From Eubacterium aggregans (GTDB lineage Bacteria; Bacillota; Clostridia; Eubacteriales; Eubacteriaceae), in contig NZ_FNRK01000024.1 of assembly GCF_900107815.1 (NCBI RefSeq), forward strand, positions 1-36,717: DNA of 36,717 bases. Reading direction: 5' to 3'. Under the pieces are notes generated by a model, which had not been told where the DNA came from, did no database searches, and saw only the letters and a list, made by a program, of their open reading frames with translations. A program made the translations under genes and the position numbers. Below are positions 29,988 to 36,717 of this stretch, in pieces. Within the stretch, counting starts at the first letter, position 1. Every line of letters begins with the position of its first letter.

Positions 29988-31561
29988 TTAAACGACAAAA
30001 TCGGGTGGCAATGGCCACCCTCCTGCTTTTTTTAATCCTTTTTATATCGACGGGGAGTGTTCTGGCGGCAATGCCCAGTTTCGGCTCTGGTGAAGGGGTT
30101 TATCTTTTAGATCCCGATACCGGGGATGCCTTTGCCAAGCAAAATGAAGATTCCAGGTACAATCCGGCCAGCACCACAAAGCTGATGACCGCTTTAGTGG
30201 CCATGGATTATATTAACAATCGGCTGAGTGAAGGGGTTACGGTGGGGGAAGAAATCACCCAAATCGATGCCGATAGCAGCGTCGCAGATTTGGCTGTGGG
30301 GGATACCTACACCTGGGAGCAGCTTCTATACGGACTGCTTTTACCATCGGGGAATGATGCTGCCATGACCATAGCCGTCAACATAGGGCGTTTGGCCCAA
30401 AACGACCCGGCCCTGGAGACGAATGCCGCCTTGGATGTTTTCGTTGGATTAATGAATAAAAAGGCAGGGGATTTAGGATTGACGAAAACACATTTTGCCA
30501 ATCCCCACGGATTGGTGGATGCCAATCACTATACCACGCCCAAGGAAATGGCACAAATTGCAGGGGCGGCCTTTGGGGTTTCGACCATTAATACAGTGGC
30601 CAGCACCCCCTCCTATACCTGTGTAAGCGGCAATGGACAGGCCCATGAATGGGAGAATAGTAATATTCTGATTCATCAAACCGTTTCAGAAATCAGTAGC
30701 AGCCAGGTAGCGGCCATGAACTTGACCGGAACAGAGAATCCCTACTATAACCCCAATGCAAAAGGGGGGAAAACAGGATACGATGAAGCCGCTGGCCGCT
30801 GTTTAGTCTTTTCAGGACAAAGTGGGGAAATGCACTTGGTTGGCGTGATCTTTAAAGCCAGTGACCAAAGGGGGATTTATTCCCAGGCCGATGGGGCACT
30901 GGACACCGCATTGAAGGATTATTCCCATATCCTTTGGAGTGATGGGCAAAGCCCCTATGTGAAAACCATGGTGAGCTTTGCCAGTATTTTAGATGGTTTT
31001 AGCATCAGCGCATCCACCAAGGGTGAAGCGGCATCCACAGTACTGACCACCGCAAAGGATAGTTATTCGGTCCAGGTAAAGTGGGACAGCAGCTTGCTTT
31101 CGGAAAAGGGCAACCATGTCCGGATTTTGGCCCCCATTACCGAGGGCCAGCAAATTGGAACCCTGGATGTCTATTCGGGCAGCACCTATATCAAAGGGAT
31201 TCCCCTTTACACAGACCGGGCCATGTCACCCCTGGGGTGGGTGGATTATCTGATCATGGGCGGCGTTCTCCTGCTGGTGGTCCTTCTCATTGTCGTGCTG
31301 GTCCGTCATCGTCGTAAGAAGTGGAACCAGGCTGTGTACAATATGCGGCGTGCAGAGGCAGGGTACCACTTCGAGGGAATAAAGGAAGCTGAGATGGAAG
31401 CCCCCAAGGAACCACCTGTAGAGGATGAAGGGCTGGCACCGTTGCCAAAATCCTTTTTGGACATGGAAGCAGCAGAATCCGAGGGTCGGCCATCCATGCC
31501 ATTGAGGGCCCGTTTGGGTGGCAAGACCCGCTATCGATTAAAGCGTATTCGGAGGAAATAA
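29984..31561 (+). CDS. D-alanyl-D-alanine carboxypeptidase (S11 family, DacA/DacF-like)
   Basis: This penicillin-binding protein trims the terminal D-Ala of peptidoglycan stem peptides outside the membrane. The 525-aa product starts with a signal peptide (cleavage near VLA/A, residue 28). The three active-site motifs follow: S64-T-T-K67, S123-G-N and K264-T-G. A C-terminal beta domain, one membrane helix (about 415-440) and RHRRKK come next. About 85 residues of charged tail then follow on the cytoplasmic side. The helix and tail differ from the short amphipathic anchor of typical DacA. The ATG overlaps the protease stop (ATGA). Confidence 0.9.
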   Translation: MIKRQNRVAMATLLLFLILFISTGSVLAAMPSFGSGEGVYLLDPDTGDAFAKQNEDSRYNPASTTKLMTALVAMDYINNRLSEGVTVGEEITQIDADSSVADLAVGDTYTWEQLLYGLLLPSGNDAAMTIAVNIGRLAQNDPALETNAALDVFVGLMNKKAGDLGLTKTHFANPHGLVDANHYTTPKEMAQIAGAAFGVSTINTVASTPSYTCVSGNGQAHEWENSNILIHQTVSEISSSQVAAMNLTGTENPYYNPNAKGGKTGYDEAAGRCLVFSGQSGEMHLVGVIFKASDQRGIYSQADGALDTALKDYSHILWSDGQSPYVKTMVSFASILDGFSISASTKGEAASTVLTTAKDSYSVQVKWDSSLLSEKGNHVRILAPITEGQQIGTLDVYSGSTYIKGIPLYTDRAMSPLGWVDYLIMGGVLLLVVLLIVVLVRHRRKKWNQAVYNMRRAEAGYHFEGIKEAEMEAPKEPPVEDEGLAPLPKSFLDMEAAESEGRPSMPLRARLGGKTRYRLKRIRRK

Positions 31562-31562
31562 G

Positions 31563-33923
31563 ATGGAGCATCATATGGAAATTCTGGCGCCGGCTGGCGA
31601 TGTTCAGGGTGTCATTGCCGCCATTAATGGCGGTGCAGATGCCGTCTATTTCGGAGGGAAGCATTTCAACGCTCGACAACGGGCAGATAATTTTGATGAA
31701 CAGGAAATGGTGGAGATGGTTGATTTATGCCATCGCCATGGACTGAAGGTGTATATCACCCTCAATATTCTCGTTAAGGACAGCGAGTGGCCCAGGATGC
31801 TTGAGTACCTGGCTTTTCTGGATGCCCTTTCTCCAGACGGTATTATCGTCCAGGATCCGGGATTAATGCTGATCCTCAGGGAGTATTACCCGGATTTGCC
31901 CCTTCAAACCAGCACCCAGGGCTCCGTCTATGGCACAGAAGGGACCCTGTTCTTCCAGGAGCTTGGCTTCAAGCGGGTGGTCCTTCCCCGGGAAATAACT
32001 CTCCCGGAGGTTCGCCGCATTCGCCAGAATGTGTCGGTTGAGCTAAAGGTATTCTGTCACGGAGCGCTGTGTTATGCCTATTCGGGACAATGCCTCTTTA
32101 GCAGCCTGGTGGGGGGACGCAGTGGAAACCGGGGACTCTGTGCCCAGCCCTGCCGAAAGCCCTATACCCTTTGGGATGATGGGAACCATCGGATTAAGCA
32201 GGGCTATCTGATGAGTATGAAGGACCTGAACACCCGGGCACATCTTTTGGAGCTGGCAGAAGCCGGGGTGAATTCCCTTAAGATTGAAGGGCGCATGAAA
32301 AGCCCTGAGTATATTTATGCGGCATCCCGTGCTTATCAGGATGCGGCCTCTGGTCGTGGGGATACCATTGACGGACAGACCCTTGCCCAGGTCTTTAACC
32401 GCGGTTTTACCACGGGGTGGATCATGGAAAATTCGGAGAATCTGAACCCTGAAATGGGGAAAAACCGAGGAACCCCAGTGGGGGTGGTTAAAAAAGTCCG
32501 GGGGCGGACGGCTATTATTACCCTATTGCCCGAGGAAACCCTTCATCTTGGCGATGGCTTAGCCTTTGGCGAGGATGGGCGCATTGGTCAAAAAATCACC
32601 CGGATGGAAACCGGTGGGGGCACCGCCAGACTACCCATCCCAAGGGGTGTGGTGGATGGCATGCCCGTCTTTCGGACCCTGGACGCCCGGTTGATGGCAG
32701 GCCTTCGGGAGAAGGCTCTGGCCAAGCTATCCGAGGAGAAAATCCCGCTCCGCTTATCCCTGACCCTTGCCGATGAAAAACCCATCCAGGTGGAAGTCCT
32801 GGCCCGGGGAGAGATCCATCACCTGGAGATTGATATCCTCCCCAGTCTGGCCCAAAGCCGGCCATTGGATAAAGAGATCATGACAGAGCAGCTTTCAAAG
32901 CTGGGGGATACCGAGTATTTTCTCGCAGAGCTTACCCTTCAAATGGCACCGGATTTGTTTTTACCCAAAAGCAGCTTAAATGCCCTGCGCCGCAGCATTA
33001 TCGAGGAGATCGACGCCACAAAACCAGTAGAAGCGCCCCTTACCGAAGGGCCTGTTTTAGAGATGAGGAAGATCCTCCCGGAAATAAAATCCGTGAAGCG
33101 CGAACCGCGCCTTTCTCTGTCACTCACTCAGCTTAGCCAGCTGGAGGCGGTTTTGAATCTGGGGGTGGATGAAATCGTCCTGCCCTACGAAGCCTTTGAA
33201 ACGGCAGAGGCCATGGCAAAGGCTATTTGCCGGGTGGATGCCTGTGGAAAGGCGGCGCGCCTGGCGCTGCCCAAGGTGATGCACGATAGAGTGACGGATA
33301 AAATCAAATCCCAGCTGGACCTTCTAAAGGGATTACCCTTAGAAGGGGTACTCGTGCGTAATTACGAGGCACTCCATTTGTTAAGGGATTCGGGCCTTTC
33401 CCTGGAAGCGGACAGCAGCCTCCACATCTTTAATCGGATGGGGGCTGAGGCATTGTACTGCTGGGGGTGCCGCTCCGGAGTCATCTCCCCAGAGCTGGAT
33501 GGCCGGGCGGTAGAGGCCATTGCCCGGGGAACCCGGTTAGACTGTACCCTCACGGTTTATGGCCGTCAGGAGATGATGATCAGTGCCAATTGCCTCCTGG
33601 ATTGTGGGCATAAGCATTGTGACGAATGTACCGAGGGACGCCTCTTTTACTTAGAGGATAGCCGTGGAATGCGTTTTCCCCTGCGCCGGGATGCCCTTGG
33701 CATGACCCATATTTACAATGGGGATAAATTGTTTTTAAAAAAAGAACTGATGAACGCCCCCCATCTGGCCACCTGGCGGATCGAGGTGCTGGATGAAGGC
33801 ATTGCCGAATTAGAAAGTGTGGTGGCGTCCTACCGCAGTGGCTTTGGAGACGATGCTCCAAATCCTGGGGACTACTACACTGGGCGTTATACAAAGGGGA
33901 ACTTTAAAAGAGGAGTCGAATAA
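31563..33923 (+). CDS. U32 family protein with DUF3656-like region (RlhA-like)
   Basis: The U32 family was named as peptidases, but characterised members hydroxylate RNA: E. coli RlhA modifies C2501 of 23S rRNA and TrhP acts on tRNA. The 786-aa product starts MEILAPAGDVQGVIAAINGGADAVYFG. It carries the family signature VFCHGALCYAYSGQC (Cys166, 170, 177) with Cys193 and Cys197 in GLCAQPC, a likely Fe-S or metal site. The long C-terminal part, with a further cluster CLLDCGHKHCDEC near 678-690, fits the two-part RlhA type. GGAGGA precedes the ATG (31563; a second ATG at 31575 is possible). Whether it acts on rRNA here is inferred from the family. Confidence 0.88.
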   Translation: MEHHMEILAPAGDVQGVIAAINGGADAVYFGGKHFNARQRADNFDEQEMVEMVDLCHRHGLKVYITLNILVKDSEWPRMLEYLAFLDALSPDGIIVQDPGLMLILREYYPDLPLQTSTQGSVYGTEGTLFFQELGFKRVVLPREITLPEVRRIRQNVSVELKVFCHGALCYAYSGQCLFSSLVGGRSGNRGLCAQPCRKPYTLWDDGNHRIKQGYLMSMKDLNTRAHLLELAEAGVNSLKIEGRMKSPEYIYAASRAYQDAASGRGDTIDGQTLAQVFNRGFTTGWIMENSENLNPEMGKNRGTPVGVVKKVRGRTAIITLLPEETLHLGDGLAFGEDGRIGQKITRMETGGGTARLPIPRGVVDGMPVFRTLDARLMAGLREKALAKLSEEKIPLRLSLTLADEKPIQVEVLARGEIHHLEIDILPSLAQSRPLDKEIMTEQLSKLGDTEYFLAELTLQMAPDLFLPKSSLNALRRSIIEEIDATKPVEAPLTEGPVLEMRKILPEIKSVKREPRLSLSLTQLSQLEAVLNLGVDEIVLPYEAFETAEAMAKAICRVDACGKAARLALPKVMHDRVTDKIKSQLDLLKGLPLEGVLVRNYEALHLLRDSGLSLEADSSLHIFNRMGAEALYCWGCRSGVISPELDGRAVEAIARGTRLDCTLTVYGRQEMMISANCLLDCGHKHCDECTEGRLFYLEDSRGMRFPLRRDALGMTHIYNGDKLFLKKELMNAPHLATWRIEVLDEGIAELESVVASYRSGFGDDAPNPGDYYTGRYTKGNFKRGVE

Positions 33924-33929
33924 TACAGA

Positions 33930-36314
33930 ATGAATGAAAGAAGCTTGAAGGTTCTGGAATATCCTAAAATCATCACCGCCTTACAGGAAAATTGCATTAC
34001 CCAGGGCGGAAAAATGATGGCAAAGGCCCTGGTGCCCATGACCCATATAGGGGTGGTGCAGCAGAGCTTGGATTTGACCGAAGAAGCCGTTGGTATGGTG
34101 CTTCGAAACGGTCGGCCGCCACTGGCGGAGCTGGCTGATACGGACGATTATGTCCATCGCGCGGCCATTGGAGCCATGCTGTCCATGGGAGAGCTCTTAC
34201 GTATTGCCTCCCTCCTGCGTGTGGCCCGGGATATGGACAATTACTATTATACCGATACACAGATGGATGCGCTGGTGGGGTTGAAGGCTTTATTTGAAGC
34301 CCTGGACCCCTGTGAAATGTTAGAATCGGAAATCAGCCGGAAAATCCTAACCGAGGATAAAATGGCAGACAATGCCTCCCAGGAGCTGTCCCGGATTCGC
34401 CGGGAGATCCTTGTTAAAAACGGTCGAATTACGGAAAAACTCAATGGGATTATTTCCTCAACCGCCAATGAGAAATACCTCCAGGAACGGCTGATCACCA
34501 TTCGCAATAACCGTTATGTGGTTCCGGTAAAACAGGAATATCGGAATATGATCCCTGGGGTCGTATTGGATAAATCCGCCAGTGGGGCGACCCTGTTTAT
34601 CGAGCCTCTATCGGTGGTGGAACTCAACAACGATTTAAAGGAGCTGGCCATTGAAGAGGAAAAGGAAATGGTCCGGATTTTAAAACTCCTTTCCCAAAAG
34701 GTGGCCATGATGCAGGCCGTTCTCACCGAGGACCACGCTGTGCTCACGGAGTTGGACTTTATCTATGCCAAGGCAAAGTATGCCCTGGCCATTGGCGGCG
34801 AACGGGTGTCTGTGGCGGAGGATGGGGAATACCGCCTGCTCCGGGCCCGTCACCCCCTGCTGGACCCTAAAAAGGCCGTGGCCTCGGATATCGTTTTGGA
34901 TGAGGCCATCCATACCATGATTATCACAGGCCCCAACACCGGGGGAAAGACCGTTACTCTGAAAACCATGGGGCTCTTAAGCCTGATGGTGCAGTCAGGC
35001 TTATTTATCCCGGTACGGGAGGGCAGCAGCCTGCGTCTCTTCCAGGAGGTTTATGCGGACATCGGGGACGAGCAGAGCATTGAGCAAAGCCTATCTACCT
35101 TCTCCTCCCATATGACCAATATCGTCAGTATTATGAAAACCGCCGATGCCAAGTCCCTGGTGCTCTTTGATGAGCTGGGGGCAGGAACAGACCCCACCGA
35201 GGGGGCAGCCCTGGCCATTGCCATTTTGGACACCCTGCACCAGCGGGGGGGCCTGACAGCCGCTACCACCCATTACAGTGAGCTGAAGGAATACGCCCTG
35301 GTCACACCGGGGATTACCAATGCCTCGGTGGAGTTTGATGTGGCCACCCTGCGGCCTACCTATCGCCTGCTCATTGGCGTTCCGGGGAAATCCAACGCCT
35401 TTCAAATTGCCAGCCGTCTGGGCCTCGAGGATGACATCATCGAGGCCGCTCGGAGTACTATCGAGGTCGGCTCCATTCAGTTTGAAGAAACCCTGGAAAA
35501 ATTGGAAGAAAATCGCCATCGGGTAGAAGCTGAAGCCCGGGAGATGCGGCTGCTCCGGGAGGAAGCCGAAGCCTTGAGAGTTAAAGCCCAGAAGGAACAG
35601 GAATCTGCCAGGCGCCAGAGCGAGGCTCTATTAACCCAGGCCCGGGAGGAATCCGCCCGGATTGTCGCAGAAACTAAGGAAAAAACCGATGAAATTTATA
35701 AGGAGATTCGGTATATCCAGGAAAACACAGAGGCCGGTCTGGGAGATAATAAGAAGCTGGAGGCCCTGCGCAAGGGCATTTCTGACCAGGAGAAGGGGCT
35801 TTATGCCACCTATAAGAAAAAGGTAAAGAGCGAGAAAAAGAAAAAACCGGCTCGGGCGGTGTCGATCCCAATTGAGAAGGGAACCCCGGTCCATATCTAC
35901 AGCCTGCACCAAGACGGTGAGGTTCTGGAAATCCTTAAAAAGGAGAAGAAGTATTTTGTCCAGGTGGGCATGCTGAAGATGAAGATTAACATGGACGATG
36001 CCGTGGCCATCCAGAAGGAAGCCCCAAAGACCGTGAGGCGGCAAAAACCCATTACTTCAGCAGATCGCCATGCTATGGAAACCCGTCTGGATTTACGGGG
36101 GCGTAACGGAGAAGAATCCTTATTCCTGGTGGAAAAAATGATTTCCGATGCCCTGGTTTCCGGGACCCATCAGTTAGTTATTCTCCACGGTAAGGGGACA
36201 GGGAAGCTGCGTCAGGTCATTCAGGCTTACTTAAAGGACAATCCCCATGTGGAGGATTTCCGGATGGGGGCCCCCCATGAAGGGGGAGACGGGGTGACCA
36301 TTGTTACTCTTTAA
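33930..36314 (+). CDS. mutS2: MutS2/RqcU endonuclease-ATPase
   Basis: This MutS-family protein lacks the mismatch-recognition domain. In Bacillus, MutS2 is known both for recombination effects and for splitting collided ribosomes (RqcU). The 794-aa product has the MutS core (1-300), Walker A GPNTGGKT (334-341), Walker B LVLFDELGAGTDPTEG (Asp414-Glu415) and a long charged coiled coil (about 510-640). A KOW-like segment follows, then a C-terminal Smr domain with LDLRG (720-724) and HGKGTG (753-758). AAAGAGGAG lies 14 nt upstream of the ATG. It is the last gene of the rarA run; no clear T-rich terminator follows. Confidence 0.95.
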   Translation: MNERSLKVLEYPKIITALQENCITQGGKMMAKALVPMTHIGVVQQSLDLTEEAVGMVLRNGRPPLAELADTDDYVHRAAIGAMLSMGELLRIASLLRVARDMDNYYYTDTQMDALVGLKALFEALDPCEMLESEISRKILTEDKMADNASQELSRIRREILVKNGRITEKLNGIISSTANEKYLQERLITIRNNRYVVPVKQEYRNMIPGVVLDKSASGATLFIEPLSVVELNNDLKELAIEEEKEMVRILKLLSQKVAMMQAVLTEDHAVLTELDFIYAKAKYALAIGGERVSVAEDGEYRLLRARHPLLDPKKAVASDIVLDEAIHTMIITGPNTGGKTVTLKTMGLLSLMVQSGLFIPVREGSSLRLFQEVYADIGDEQSIEQSLSTFSSHMTNIVSIMKTADAKSLVLFDELGAGTDPTEGAALAIAILDTLHQRGGLTAATTHYSELKEYALVTPGITNASVEFDVATLRPTYRLLIGVPGKSNAFQIASRLGLEDDIIEAARSTIEVGSIQFEETLEKLEENRHRVEAEAREMRLLREEAEALRVKAQKEQESARRQSEALLTQAREESARIVAETKEKTDEIYKEIRYIQENTEAGLGDNKKLEALRKGISDQEKGLYATYKKKVKSEKKKKPARAVSIPIEKGTPVHIYSLHQDGEVLEILKKEKKYFVQVGMLKMKINMDDAVAIQKEAPKTVRRQKPITSADRHAMETRLDLRGRNGEESLFLVEKMISDALVSGTHQLVILHGKGTGKLRQVIQAYLKDNPHVEDFRMGAPHEGGDGVTIVTL

Positions 36315-36494
36315 ATGGTCCTTTAGAGGCGTACCCTCTTGAGTTTCCGTAAAATGTAATTTTTAAAAAATATAACTTCTCCAAAAGTACCAATCTGTCT
36401 TTTTTTTGAAAAATAAAAGGACAATACTTCGAATAGAGTCACCGAAACAAGCCCCGTGGGAACCGGACTTTAAGAGAAATATTATGTTATCTAT
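36315..36494. other. Intergenic region after mutS2, nothing recognised
   Basis: There is only a short stem AGAGG/CCTCT right after the gene, without a T tract, and a T8 run near 36400. No ORF with a ribosome site is visible. Confidence 0.5.
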
Positions 36495-36717
36495 TTATGC
36501 AATCAGCTTAAAGCAAAGTTGACGGTATGCAGGACGTTTTGTTCTGAACCAAAGCCTGACACCTTCTTTTGCATACGACAGTATACCAGAGATACCTTTC
36601 GCTAATCGGTAATAGCAGAATTGAACTTTTTCCTTTATAGGAGCTGCTGTCTGTATGATTGAAACTTTTAGGGCATTTGTTTCTGCTTTCATTGAAACCA
36701 GCGCAAGAAATGCCATA
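36495..36717 (-). CDS. Unidentified ORF, incomplete at the window edge
   Basis: An open frame on the - strand runs in from the right edge and stops with TAA at 36495. At least 73 codons are seen, with the sequence ending RPAYRQLCFKLIA. I do not recognise a family. It is basic and has no clear membrane helix. It may be the C-terminal end of a gene lying to the right, or chance. The first ATG at 36716 cannot be judged because its upstream region is outside the window. Confidence 0.3.
   Translation of the reverse strand, partial: MAFLALVSMKAETNALKVSIIQTAAPIKEKVQFCYYRLAKGISGILSYAKEGVRLWFRTKRPAYRQLCFKLIA

Noticed and set aside
1-36717. CRISPR array, insertion sequence or prophage
   Set aside because: No regularly spaced repeats, no complete transposase or phage structural genes and no terminal inverted repeats were seen.

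Overview
The window looks like chromosomal DNA from a low-to-middle GC Gram-positive anaerobe of the Clostridia. Several features point there: Gram-positive ribosome binding sites and sigma-A-like promoters, a cggR-led glycolytic operon, a SleB-type wall hydrolase with G5/DUF348-like regions, MutS2, a K+-dependent-type membrane pyrophosphatase and a TxpA-like type I toxin. Eubacteriaceae (Acetobacterium/Eubacterium-like) is my best guess for the family, but it is an inference and no marker here settles it. Nearly all genes are on the + strand; only mutY, a short ORF at the right edge and an antisense RNA are on the - strand.

Left part (1-8105): a 5S rRNA closes an rRNA operon and faces mutY across a shared terminator. 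A wall hydrolase gene is divergent from mutY. Next comes a tightly overlapping seven-gene block: a WecE-like sugar-nucleotide aminotransferase, an ATP-grasp ligase, an ArnC-like polyprenyl-phosphate glycosyltransferase, two 4-TM EamA/SMR half-transporters (ArnE/ArnF-like), a 63-aa two-TM protein, and a DUF2142-like GT-C membrane protein. Read together, it could make an activated 4-amino-4,6-dideoxy sugar, acylate or aminoacylate it, load it on undecaprenyl phosphate, flip it and transfer it to a surface polymer. This is the most interesting candidate system in the window.

Middle part (8106-17300): ilvE is followed by two tRNA-Ser genes. Between them lies a richly base-paired, apparently non-coding RNA segment that ends in a 21-bp copy of the 3' end of the first tRNA. 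A seven-gene operon with the layout of comGA-comGG (ATPase, membrane platform, five prepilins) follows. After it come a DUF362/ferredoxin protein, aroD, tRNA-Leu(CAA) and a small type I toxin-antitoxin locus.

Right part (17208-36314): cggR-gapA-pgk-tpiA-gpmI is the central glycolytic operon, without eno. It has a consensus-like promoter and a CggR-like operator. secG and hppA follow. The last run is rarA, an M16C zinc protease, a D-Ala-D-Ala carboxypeptidase, a U32 (RlhA-like) protein and mutS2, closely packed and probably co-transcribed. The last 400 bases are largely featureless apart from an unidentified - strand ORF that runs off the edge.
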